Assembly: GCA_963733105.1 (NCBI GenBank)
Contig: CAVTCB010000018.1
Span: forward strand, 744,001-808,000
DNA from: JAFAYN01 sp963733105
GTDB lineage: Bacteria > Gemmatimonadota > Gemmatimonadetes > Longimicrobiales > Longimicrobiaceae
Length of the DNA: 64,000 nt
Direction of reading: 5' to 3'
In this document: piece by piece, positions 48,386-56,476 of the stretch
How positions within the stretch are numbered: position 1 is the stretch's first letter
Layout: every line of letters starts with the position of its first letter
Program-made: the position numbers and the translations under genes
Notes under the pieces: generated by a model
The model's database searches: none
What the model was told of the DNA's origin: nothing
Seen by the model: only the letters and a program-made list of their open reading frames with translations

Positions 48386-49561
48386 ATGCAAACCAAGCTC
48401 TATCCCGCCGGCTTCCTCGACGACACCCTCGAGGCCTACCTGGCGCGGTCGCCGACCGGCCGGAGGCCGGTGTACGTCGGAGCGCTCCTCGCCCTTCTGG
48501 GCGCCCTCGCGGCGCTCCCGGTGGTCAGCGTTCCCGTGACCCTGCAGGCACCCGGGATCATACGCCCGACCGTGGAGAAGAACGAGGTGAAGGTGCCGGT
48601 GAGCGGCAAGGTGGCGGCGGTGCTGGTCCGGGAGAGCCAGGCGGTCCGGCGGGGAGCTCCGCTCGCCGAGCTGGAGTCCTCCGTCCTGCGGGACCAGGAC
48701 GGCACCGTCCGCTTCCGCCTGGGCCAGGTACAGGCCTTCACCGGCGACCTGGAGCGTCTCACCCGCGCACGGCCCGCCGCGCTCCCCGCGGGCGGGCTCG
48801 CCACGCCCAAGTACCAGCGGGAGCTGGAGCAGCTCCAGGGCGAGCTGGGCGAAGTAGGCCTGCGGGAGCGCAGCGCACAGCTGGAGCTGGACCGCGCAGA
48901 GGCGCTGCACAGCCGCTCCTTCCTGTCCACGGCCGAGGTGGAGTCGCGCAGGCAGGCGGTGGCGGAGCTTCGGGCTTCGGCCCGCGTCGTGTGGGAGCGC
49001 TACCACACGCGCTGGCAGTCGGAGCTGGCGCAGCTGCAGATGGAGCGGCGCAGCGTGGAGTCCCAGCTCGCCGAGCTGGGGGAGCAGCGCGCGCTCCACG
49101 TGATCTCGTCACCGGTGACCGGCACCATCGAGGAGCTCGTGAGCCTGGCACCGGGGAGCTACCTCCAGGCGGGCGAGCGGCTCGCCGTCATCTCCCCCAC
49201 CTCCACGCTGGTGGCGGAGCTGTACGTCTCCCCGCGCGACGTGGGGCTGGTGCGGGAGGGGATGCCGGTTCGTCTCCACGTGGACGCGTTCAGGTACACT
49301 GACTGGGGCTTCGTTCCCGGCCGGGTGGTCGAGATCGCCGACGATTTCACCCTGGTGAACGGGACTCCCGTGTTCCGGGTGCGCTGCTCGGTGGACCGGA
49401 GCCACCTGTCCCTTCCCAACGGGGCCAGGGGGCAGGTGAAGAAGGGGATGACGCTGCGGGCCCACTTCGTGGTCACCCGGCGCAGCCTGTTCTCGCTGAT
49501 CCGCGACGACGTCAGCGACTGGATCGATCCCCGCGCCGGCGACCTTCCGGAGGGGAAATGA
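48386..49561 (+). CDS. HlyD-family membrane-fusion adaptor of the exporter
   Basis: A 391-residue periplasmic adaptor with one N-terminal membrane helix (PVYVGALLALLGALAALPVVSVPV). A biotinyl-lipoyl-like part (VPVSGKVAAVLVRESQAVRRGAPLAELE) is followed by a long coiled-coil hairpin (RELEQLQGELGEVGLRERSAQLELDRAEAL) and a beta-barrel region. Such adaptors carry ABC-exported peptides across the periplasm in diderm bacteria. It lies 18 bases after lanM and overlaps the transporter start (ATGA). Confidence 0.9.
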   Translation: MQTKLYPAGFLDDTLEAYLARSPTGRRPVYVGALLALLGALAALPVVSVPVTLQAPGIIRPTVEKNEVKVPVSGKVAAVLVRESQAVRRGAPLAELESSVLRDQDGTVRFRLGQVQAFTGDLERLTRARPAALPAGGLATPKYQRELEQLQGELGEVGLRERSAQLELDRAEALHSRSFLSTAEVESRRQAVAELRASARVVWERYHTRWQSELAQLQMERRSVESQLAELGEQRALHVISSPVTGTIEELVSLAPGSYLQAGERLAVISPTSTLVAELYVSPRDVGLVREGMPVRLHVDAFRYTDWGFVPGRVVEIADDFTLVNGTPVFRVRCSVDRSHLSLPNGARGQVKKGMTLRAHFVVTRRSLFSLIRDDVSDWIDPRAGDLPEGK

Positions 49562-51798
49562 GCAGACGCATCGTGTGCGTGCGGCAGCACGGGAGCAACG
49601 ACTGCGGGGTCGCCTGCCTGGCGTCCGTCGCGGCCCACTACGGCTTTCGTGTGCCGCTGGCGAAGCTCCACTATCTCGCCTCCACCGACCGGACCGGGAC
49701 CAACGTCCTGGGCCTGACGCTCGCCGCGGAGAAGCTGGGGCTCCTCGCCAAGGGGGTGCGCGCCACCCCGGAAGCGCTGCAGACCGTGGCGAAGCCGGTG
49801 ATCGCCCACGTGGTGGTGAAGACGAATCAGCACTACGTGGTGGTCTACGAGACCACGCGGACCCACGTCGTCTACATGGACCCGGACGGCGGCGAGGTCC
49901 GGAAGGCGACGCACGAGGAGTTCGGCAAGCTGTGGGACGGGATCCTTGTCGTCCTCGCGCCGGGAGAGCGCTTCCGGAAGGGAGACGAGACCACCAGCCC
50001 GCTGCGGCGCCTGTGGAGGCTGGTCCGCCCCCACCGCCCGGTGATGTTCCAGGCCCTGGTGGGCGCGGCCCTGTACACGCTGCTGGGGCTGTCGACGGCG
50101 ATCTACGTTCAGAAGATCATCGACAACGTCTTCCCCAGCGGCAACCAGAACCTGCTCAACCTCCTGAGCGTGGGGATGCTGCTTCTGCTGGCCGTGCAGG
50201 TGTTCCTGGGGGTCAGCCAGGAGCTGCTCCTGCTGGGGGTGGGCCGCCGGATCGACGGGCAGCTCATACAGGGCTACTACGACCACGTCCTGAAGCTCCC
50301 GCTCCGCTTCTTCACCGGGCGGCGCGTGGGCGACATCATCGCGCGCGTGGGCGACGCGGCGAAGATCCGCAACCTGGTGAGCACCATCGCTCTCCGTGTG
50401 GCGCTCAACGTCCTGATCCTGGTGTTCTCGCTGGGCCTGATGTTCCTGTACTCGTGGAGGCTGGCGCTCCTGCTCCTCTGCATCCTCCCTTTCTACGCGC
50501 TGGTGTACCTGCTGACGGACCGCGTCAACAGGCGCAACCAGCGGGCGATGATGGAGAGCTCGGCCGAGCTGCAGTCCTGGATGGTGGAGTCGGTGGAGGG
50601 GATCGCGACGGTGAAGCACCTGCGGATGGAGGAATACGCGTCGCTCAACATGGAGACACGGCTGGTCCGGCTGCTGAGGACGATCGACCGGAGCGCCCGG
50701 GTTTCCATCGGCTCGCACAGCGCCTCCGACTTCCTGTCGCGCGCCGCGGTGGTGGTCATCCTGTGGGCGGGCGGCAGCATGGTGCTGCGGCAGCAGATCA
50801 CCCCGGGAGAGCTGCTCTCGCTGTATGCGCTGATCGCGTACCTCACCGGACCGGTGGGGGCGCTGATCGCCATGAACCGGGACTTCCGCGACTCGCAGGT
50901 GGCCGCCGACCGGCTCTTCGAGATCCTGGAGCTTCCGGGGGAGGAGGAGGGCACGGACACCCGGCTCGACCTTCCACCCGAGAAGGTGGGAGACCTGGTG
51001 CTCGAGGACGTGTCCTTCCGCTACGGTGCCGGCGCGCCGGTGCTCCGGGGCCTCTCCATGGTGGTCCCCACCCGGAAGGTGACCGCCATCGTGGGTGAGA
51101 GCGGGTCCGGCAAGAGCACGCTGGTGTCGCTGCTGCACCGCTGCGAGCCGCTGGACGGGGGGAGGATCCGCATCGGAGACGTCGACCTCGCCTACGTGTC
51201 CACCGGGAGCCTGCGCGAGCGGATCGGCGTGGTGCCACAGAAGGTGGAGCTGTTCAGCGGCACCATTCTCAGCAACATCGCGGTGGGTGATTTCGAGCCG
51301 GACCTGTGGAAGGTGATGGAGCTCTCGCAGCGCCTCGGCATCACCGAGTTCGTGGAAAAGCTCCCTCACGGGTTCCAGAGCGTGGTGGGCGAGAACGGCG
51401 CGACGCTGTCCGGCGGGCAGCGGCAGCGGATCGCGGTGGCGCGTGCCCTCTACCGGGACCCCGAGATCCTGATCCTGGACGAGGCGACGTCCTCGCTGGA
51501 CACTGCGTCCGAGCGGAGGATCCAGCAGGCGCTGGACGACTTCCGTGACCGCGGCAGGACCATCCTGGTGATCGCGCATCGCCTGAGCACCGTGATGCAT
51601 GCGGACAAGATCATCGTGCTGCACGACGGGGTGGTGGCCGAAGAGGGCAGACACCAGGAGCTGCTGGAGCGAGGGGGCGCCTACCACCGCCTCTGGAGGG
51701 AGCAGTTCCCCCCGCACGAGCTCGACTCCGTCCTCCCCGGACCCGAAGACGCGTTCCGTTTCCTTTCACCGGCCGGGCCGGGCAGGAGCATGGTATGA
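49558..51798 (+). CDS. Peptidase-containing ABC transporter (LanT-type)
   Basis: A 746-residue exporter that cuts off the leader at double-Gly sites and exports the peptide. The N-terminal C39 peptidase has Q10, Cys16 in NDCGVAC, His92 in NQHYVVVYE and Asp108 in YMDPDGG, a complete catalytic set. Six membrane helices follow (about residues 160-430). The ATPase domain has GESGSGKSTL, LSGGQRQRIAVARAL and ILDEATSSLD. All six precursors end their leaders in VSGG, which matches. The gene overlaps both neighbours by four bases. Confidence 0.95.
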   Translation: MSRRIVCVRQHGSNDCGVACLASVAAHYGFRVPLAKLHYLASTDRTGTNVLGLTLAAEKLGLLAKGVRATPEALQTVAKPVIAHVVVKTNQHYVVVYETTRTHVVYMDPDGGEVRKATHEEFGKLWDGILVVLAPGERFRKGDETTSPLRRLWRLVRPHRPVMFQALVGAALYTLLGLSTAIYVQKIIDNVFPSGNQNLLNLLSVGMLLLLAVQVFLGVSQELLLLGVGRRIDGQLIQGYYDHVLKLPLRFFTGRRVGDIIARVGDAAKIRNLVSTIALRVALNVLILVFSLGLMFLYSWRLALLLLCILPFYALVYLLTDRVNRRNQRAMMESSAELQSWMVESVEGIATVKHLRMEEYASLNMETRLVRLLRTIDRSARVSIGSHSASDFLSRAAVVVILWAGGSMVLRQQITPGELLSLYALIAYLTGPVGALIAMNRDFRDSQVAADRLFEILELPGEEEGTDTRLDLPPEKVGDLVLEDVSFRYGAGAPVLRGLSMVVPTRKVTAIVGESGSGKSTLVSLLHRCEPLDGGRIRIGDVDLAYVSTGSLRERIGVVPQKVELFSGTILSNIAVGDFEPDLWKVMELSQRLGITEFVEKLPHGFQSVVGENGATLSGGQRQRIAVARALYRDPEILILDEATSSLDTASERRIQQALDDFRDRGRTILVIAHRLSTVMHADKIIVLHDGVVAEEGRHQELLERGGAYHRLWREQFPPHELDSVLPGPEDAFRFLSPAGPGRSMV

Positions 51799-52913
51799 GA
51801 AATTTCGTCGTATTCGGCGCGACCGAGGTCACCGAGGAGATCGTGGAGCGCTACACCCCCGTGGAGATCGACGGGATGGTCGCGCGGAGCGCGATCGTGC
51901 AGACGCCGGAGCCCGCCTTCGACCCGGGCGACCCGGCCCACGCGCGGAGCGTGCTGGTGCGGGTGACCGCATTCTCGTGCAACTACCGGGACAAGGGGTT
52001 CATCCTGCGCCTGCAGCGGCAGCCGTCCCGGCACTTCTTCGCGATCGGGTCGGAGTTCACGGGGACGGTGCTCGCGGTGGGACCGGGGGTGGAGACGCTG
52101 GAGCCGGGGGACCGGGTGATCGCCCAGAACCATTTCACGGGTGGAGGCGTGGACGATGACGGGGTGGCGGAGGGTCTCCCCACCAACCAGGCGTCCAAGG
52201 AGTTCCACGTCCTCCACGAGAACAAGCTGATCCGCATCCCGGAGCGGATGCCGGACGAGGTGGCGGCGGGGTTCAGCATCGGCGCACAGACCGCCTACAG
52301 CATGGTTCGCAAGGTCGCGCCGCACCCCGGGGCGAAAGTCCTGGTAACCTCCGCCACCTCGAACACTTCCCTGTACGCGATCGCCGCGCTCCGCATGCAC
52401 GACGTGCAGGTGTACGCGGCCACCACGTCCCGGGCCTTCGACGACCGGCTGCGCGCCGCGGGGGCGGACCACGTCGTCCATCTGGGTGCCGGAGGGGAGA
52501 GCTTCCGCGACAGCGAGCAGGTGACTGCCCTCGCCCAGGAGATCGGCTGGTTCGACTGCGTCGTGGACCCCTACTTCGACCTGCACCTGGAGAAGGCGGT
52601 GACCGTCCTCGCCCCGTTCGGGCGGTACACCACCTGCGGCCTGCTGGCCCAGAATCCTACGGTGGCCAGCCGGGCGGGGATCAGGCGCATGAATGCCGAA
52701 GCCATCATGGTCCAGGTGATGATCAAGAACCTGGTGATCCTGGGGAACTGCATAGGCCTCCGGGAGGACCTGCAGCAAGCGGTGAGCGACTACGAGCGGG
52801 GAGCGGTGGAGTGCGTGGTCGACTCCGTGTTCTCGGGGACGGACACCGCCGGCTTTCTGGACCGGACCTACAACGACCGGACGCGGTTCGGCAAGGTGGT
52901 CTTCCGGTACTAA
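51795..52913 (+). CDS. Medium-chain reductase in the lanthipeptide operon
   Basis: A 372-residue MDR-superfamily oxidoreductase. CNYRDKGFI stands where quinone-reductase-type members have their substrate loop, and no catalytic zinc motif is visible. The cofactor site reads LVTSATSNTSLYAIAAL, without the usual Gly-rich loop. Its ATG overlaps the transporter stop, so it is the last gene of the lan operon. One class of lanthipeptide enzymes (LanJ, type A, such as LtnJ) is MDR-related and reduces dehydroalanine to D-alanine; that role is possible here but unproven. Note also that the mature cores contain mostly Thr, so dehydrobutyrine would be the substrate. Confidence 0.75.
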   Translation: MRNFVVFGATEVTEEIVERYTPVEIDGMVARSAIVQTPEPAFDPGDPAHARSVLVRVTAFSCNYRDKGFILRLQRQPSRHFFAIGSEFTGTVLAVGPGVETLEPGDRVIAQNHFTGGGVDDDGVAEGLPTNQASKEFHVLHENKLIRIPERMPDEVAAGFSIGAQTAYSMVRKVAPHPGAKVLVTSATSNTSLYAIAALRMHDVQVYAATTSRAFDDRLRAAGADHVVHLGAGGESFRDSEQVTALAQEIGWFDCVVDPYFDLHLEKAVTVLAPFGRYTTCGLLAQNPTVASRAGIRRMNAEAIMVQVMIKNLVILGNCIGLREDLQQAVSDYERGAVECVVDSVFSGTDTAGFLDRTYNDRTRFGKVVFRY

Positions 52914-52965
52914 CCCCGGCTGGCGGGAGCGCTCACCGCACCCGGGGCGCTTCGCCACGAGAACC

Positions 52966-52994
52966 TTGACAATTATTAATTGGTTGATTAATTA
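52966..52994 (+). promoter_or_regulatory. Promoter and operator of the efflux operon
   Basis: TTGACA (52966-52971), 17 bases, TAATTA (52989-52994). The inverted repeat ATTAAT-N6-ATTAAT (52975-52992) fills the spacer and covers the -10 box, as expected for self-control by the TetR protein. ATG at 53002 follows at once, without a ribosome-binding sequence. Confidence 0.7.
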
Positions 52995-53001
52995 ATTATA
53001 C

Positions 53002-53625
53002 ATGAGCGAACCCGACACCTCCGACCTGATCCTCGACGCCGCCGAGGAGCTCTTCGCCCGGCAGGGCTTCGCCGCCACCACGGTCAAGCAGATCGGGGCC
53101 GCGGCGGGGGTCAACCCGGCGCTGATCCACTACTACTTCGGCAACAAGGAGGGGCTGTACCGTGCCCTCCTGGGCCGGCTCTTCGGCACCATCATGCAGC
53201 GCGGCGGCGCGCGCCTGTCCGCCTCCCCCTCTCCCGAAGCGGGGCTCCGGGCGATCATCGAGACGCAGTCGGAGACGATGCTGGCCCACCCGGCGTTCCC
53301 CCAGCTCCTGGCCCGCGAGCTGGTGGACCACGGGATGTCCCACGCCAGCGACCAGGTCGCGCAGCTCTCCACCACCCTCTTCCAGCGCCTCTGCGACCTG
53401 ATCCGCGGCGGCCAGGAAGCCGGGATCTTCCGCGACGACCTGGACCCGCGGTTCGCCGCCGTCTCCGTGGTCTCGCTCATCCCGTACTTCCACATCGCGC
53501 GGCCCGTCGTCGCCGCGCTCCTGGGGAGCGCCCCCGACGGACCCACCCCGGACACCGCGCGGGCCTACGCCCGCCACGCCGCCGAGTTCGCGCTCGCGGC
53601 GCTGGCGCCTCCCCCCAAGCCCTGA
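53002..53625 (+). CDS. TetR/AcrR regulator (CecR-like)
   Basis: A 207-residue repressor. The N-terminal HTH is DLILDAAEELFARQGFAATTVKQIGAAAGVNPALIHYYFGNKEGLYRALL, a complete TetR signature. The C-terminal ligand domain has FPQLLARELVDHGMSH, as in the CecR/YbiH group that controls the ybhGFSR efflux genes. It is first in an operon with adaptor, ATPase and permease and has an operator over its promoter. The message is probably leaderless. Confidence 0.88.
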   Translation: MSEPDTSDLILDAAEELFARQGFAATTVKQIGAAAGVNPALIHYYFGNKEGLYRALLGRLFGTIMQRGGARLSASPSPEAGLRAIIETQSETMLAHPAFPQLLARELVDHGMSHASDQVAQLSTTLFQRLCDLIRGGQEAGIFRDDLDPRFAAVSVVSLIPYFHIARPVVAALLGSAPDGPTPDTARAYARHAAEFALAALAPPPKP

Positions 53626-53645
53626 TCCCTCGACCCGGAGCCCCC

Positions 53646-54596
53646 ATGCGACGCGTCGTCCTGCTCCTCCCCGTCCTGCTCGCCGCCTGCGCTCCCGAGG
53701 GTCCCGAGACCGCCGTCGGCACCGTCGAGCTGACCGAGGTGGACGTCGCCCCCACCCAGCCCGCCCGCCTGGTGGCCGTGCGCGCCGACGAGGGCCAGCG
53801 GGTGAGCGCCGGCGATACCCTGGCCGTCCTGGCCCAGGCCGCCCTCCCCGGCGACGTCGCCGCGCGCGAGGCGCGCGTCGCCCAGGCCGAGGCGAGCCTG
53901 CGCGACCTGGAGGCGGGCGCCCGCCCCGCCGAGCTGGACCGCGCCGGGGCCGAGCTGCGCGCCGCCGAAGCCGAGGTGGTCCGGACGCAGCGGGACCTCG
54001 CCCGGATGCGCGCCCTGGTCGGGGCGGGCGCCGTCGCCCGGCAGCAGCTCGACGCCGCCGTGTCCGCGGCCACCGCCGCCACCAGCCGGCGGGACGCCGC
54101 CCGCGGCGCCGTCCGGCTCACCCGCGAGGGACCCCGCGCCGGGCGGGTCGAGGCCGCGCGCGCCGAGGTGGCCGCCGCCCGCGCCGCCCTCCGGTCCGGG
54201 CGCGCCCTGGCGGGCGACCTCACCCTCCTCGCCCCGGTGAGCGGCGTGGTGCTCGGCCGCTGGGCCGAGGCCGGCGAGGTGGTCCCCGCCGGGAGCGCCG
54301 TGCTCACCCTCGGCGAGCCGCGGCGCCCCTGGACGCGCATCTACGTCGGCCAGCGGGTGCTCCCCCGGCTCCGGGTGGGGCAGGCCGTCGAGGCCCGGCT
54401 GGACGGCCTCCCCGACCGCCCCTTCCGCGGCCGCGTCGTCGCCATCGCCGACCGCGCCGAGTTCACCCCCCGCGTCGCCCTCACCGAGACCGAGCGCGCC
54501 GACCTGGTCTTCGGCGTCAAGGTGGAGCTCGACGACGCGAGCGGGATGCTCAAGGCGGGGCTCCCCGTCACCGTCACCCTCCCGGAGGGCGCGTGA
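53646..54596 (+). CDS. Efflux adaptor lipoprotein (YbhG-like)
   Basis: A 316-residue HlyD-type adaptor. The N-terminus has a lipobox LAAC (Cys16), so it is a lipoprotein rather than a transmembrane protein. A lipoyl-like segment (VGTVELTEVDVAPTQPARLV) flanks a long Ala/Arg/Glu-rich coiled coil with internal repeats (RAAEAEVVRTQRDLARMRALV). It overlaps the ATPase start by four bases (ATGA/GTGA style). Confidence 0.87.
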   Translation: MRRVVLLLPVLLAACAPEGPETAVGTVELTEVDVAPTQPARLVAVRADEGQRVSAGDTLAVLAQAALPGDVAAREARVAQAEASLRDLEAGARPAELDRAGAELRAAEAEVVRTQRDLARMRALVGAGAVARQQLDAAVSAATAATSRRDAARGAVRLTREGPRAGRVEAARAEVAAARAALRSGRALAGDLTLLAPVSGVVLGRWAEAGEVVPAGSAVLTLGEPRRPWTRIYVGQRVLPRLRVGQAVEARLDGLPDRPFRGRVVAIADRAEFTPRVALTETERADLVFGVKVELDDASGMLKAGLPVTVTLPEGA

Positions 54597-55336
54597 CCGC
54601 CCCGGCCGTCCGCACCCGGCAGCTGCGGAAGACGTTCGGCCCCATGGTGGCCGTGGACGGGCTGGACCTGGAGATCGGGGCGGGGGAGGTGTTCGGGCTC
54701 CTGGGCCCCAACGGCTCCGGGAAGACCACCACCATCCGCATGCTCTGCGGGCTGGTGGCCCCCACCTCCGGGGAGGCCCTGGTGGTGGGGCACGACGTGG
54801 CGCGCGAGCCCGAAGCCGTGCGCCGCGGGATCGGCTACATGTCGCAGAAGTTCGGGCTCTACGACGACCTCACCGTCCACGAGAACCTCCGCTTCTACGC
54901 CTCCGTCTACGGGCTGGTGGGGCGCGAGCGCGACCGGCGCGTGGCGGAGCTGCTGGACGAGCTGGGGCTGGAAGAGCGCAGGGGGCAGCTCACCGGGACG
55001 CTGAGCGGCGGGTGGAAGCAGCGCGTCGCCCTGGCGTGCGCCACCGCCCACCACCCCCGCATGCTCTTCCTGGACGAGCCCACCGCCGGCGTGGACCCCG
55101 CCGCCCGCCGCCGCTTCTGGGAGATCATCCACGACCTGGCCCGCGCGGGGACCACCATCCTGGTCACCACCCACTACATGGACGAGGCCGAGCGCTGCGG
55201 GCGCATCGCCTTCCTTTCCCGCGGGCACCTCATCGCCCTGGGGACCATCGAGGAGATCAACCGGCAGTTCTCCCTCCCCAGCATCGAGGACGTGTTCATC
55301 GAGATGCAGCGGCGCGACGAGGGCGCCCTCGCATGA
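54593..55336 (+). CDS. ABC transporter ATPase (YbhF-like half)
   Basis: A 247-residue ATPase with Walker A LLGPNGSGKTTTIRML, signature LSGGWKQRVALACA (W in place of the common Q), Walker B MLFLDEPTAGVDP and the switch His in VTTHYMDEAERC. This set is the drug/ABC-2 exporter type. It starts at a GTG overlapping the adaptor stop and overlaps the permease start. Confidence 0.92.
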   Translation: MTAPAVRTRQLRKTFGPMVAVDGLDLEIGAGEVFGLLGPNGSGKTTTIRMLCGLVAPTSGEALVVGHDVAREPEAVRRGIGYMSQKFGLYDDLTVHENLRFYASVYGLVGRERDRRVAELLDELGLEERRGQLTGTLSGGWKQRVALACATAHHPRMLFLDEPTAGVDPAARRRFWEIIHDLARAGTTILVTTHYMDEAERCGRIAFLSRGHLIALGTIEEINRQFSLPSIEDVFIEMQRRDEGALA

Positions 55337-56463
55337 GCCTCCCCGGGCGGGTCCGGCGCTCCCTCCTCTGGCCCATGCTGTGGAAGGAGTTCGTGCAGAT
55401 GCGGCGCGACCGGCTCACCCTCGCGCTGATGCTGGCGATCCCCGCCATGCAGCTGGTCCTGTTCGGCTTCGCCATCCGCACCGAGGTCCGCCACCTCCCC
55501 ACCGTGGTGCTGGACGAGGCGCGCTCCTCCGAGAGCCGCGCCCTGGTGGCGACGCTGGAGAACACGGGGAACTTCGACGTGGTGGGGAGCGTCGCCTCGC
55601 GGGAGGAGCTGCGGGCCGCGGTGGAGAGCGGGCGCGCCCGCGCCGCCGTGGTGATCCCGCCGGAGTACACGCGCCAGGTGAAGCGGGGACGCGGCGCCAC
55701 CGCCCAGGTCATCGTGGACGCCGCCGACCCCATGTCCTCCGCGGCCGCGCTCTCCGGGGCGTCGCTGGCGGCGCAGGCCCGCTCGCGGGAGCTGTCGGGG
55801 CGCCGGGGCACGGCCGCGCTCCCGCTGGAGGTCCGCATCCGTCCCTGGTACAACCCCGCCCTGCGGAGCGAGGTCTACATCGTCCCCGGTCTGGTGGGGG
55901 TGCTCCTCACCATGACGCTCATCCTCATCACCAGCCTCGCCATCACCCGCGAGAGGGAGCGGGGGACGCTGGAGCAGCTCGTCGTCACCCCCATCGACAA
56001 GACCAGCATGATGCTGGGGAAGATCGTCCCCTTCGTGGTCGTGGGATACGTGCAGATGACCGTGGTGCTCGTCCTGGGGCGCCTCCTCTTCGACGTCCCC
56101 ATCCGGGGGAGCCTCCCCGCCCTCTACGCCGTCACCTTCGCCTTCATGCTCGCCAGCCTGGGGCTGGGGCTCTTCGTGTCCACCGTGGCTCGGACGCAGG
56201 CGCAGGCCATGCAGCTCGGCTTCATGCTCCTCCTCCCCAACATCCTCCTCTCCGGCTTCATGTTCCCGCGGGACGCCATGCCGGCTCCCATCCGGTACGC
56301 CAGCACCCTCCTCCCCCTCACCCACTACCTGGAGGTGCTGCGCGCGCTCCTCCTCAAGGACGCTCCGGTGCGCAGCGTCCTCCCCGACGCCGGGGTGCTG
56401 GTGGGGATGGCCGTGGTGATCGTGGCGCTGAGCGTCCGGAGGTTCTCCAAGACGGTGGAATAG
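55333..56463 (+). CDS. ABC-2 permease (YbhS/YbhR-like)
   Basis: A 376-residue permease. One N-terminal helix (LTLALMLAIPAMQLVLFGFAI) is followed by a periplasmic domain of about 140 residues and five helices near the C-terminus. TREREGTLEQLVVTPI-type sequence (RERERGTLEQLVVTPIDKTS) is the ABC-2 hallmark. Only one permease gene is present where ybhGFSR has two, so it probably works as a homodimer. Four-base overlap with the ATPase. Confidence 0.9.
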   Translation: MSLPGRVRRSLLWPMLWKEFVQMRRDRLTLALMLAIPAMQLVLFGFAIRTEVRHLPTVVLDEARSSESRALVATLENTGNFDVVGSVASREELRAAVESGRARAAVVIPPEYTRQVKRGRGATAQVIVDAADPMSSAAALSGASLAAQARSRELSGRRGTAALPLEVRIRPWYNPALRSEVYIVPGLVGVLLTMTLILITSLAITRERERGTLEQLVVTPIDKTSMMLGKIVPFVVVGYVQMTVVLVLGRLLFDVPIRGSLPALYAVTFAFMLASLGLGLFVSTVARTQAQAMQLGFMLLLPNILLSGFMFPRDAMPAPIRYASTLLPLTHYLEVLRALLLKDAPVRSVLPDAGVLVGMAVVIVALSVRRFSKTVE

Positions 56464-56476
56464 GGGCGCTCCGGTC

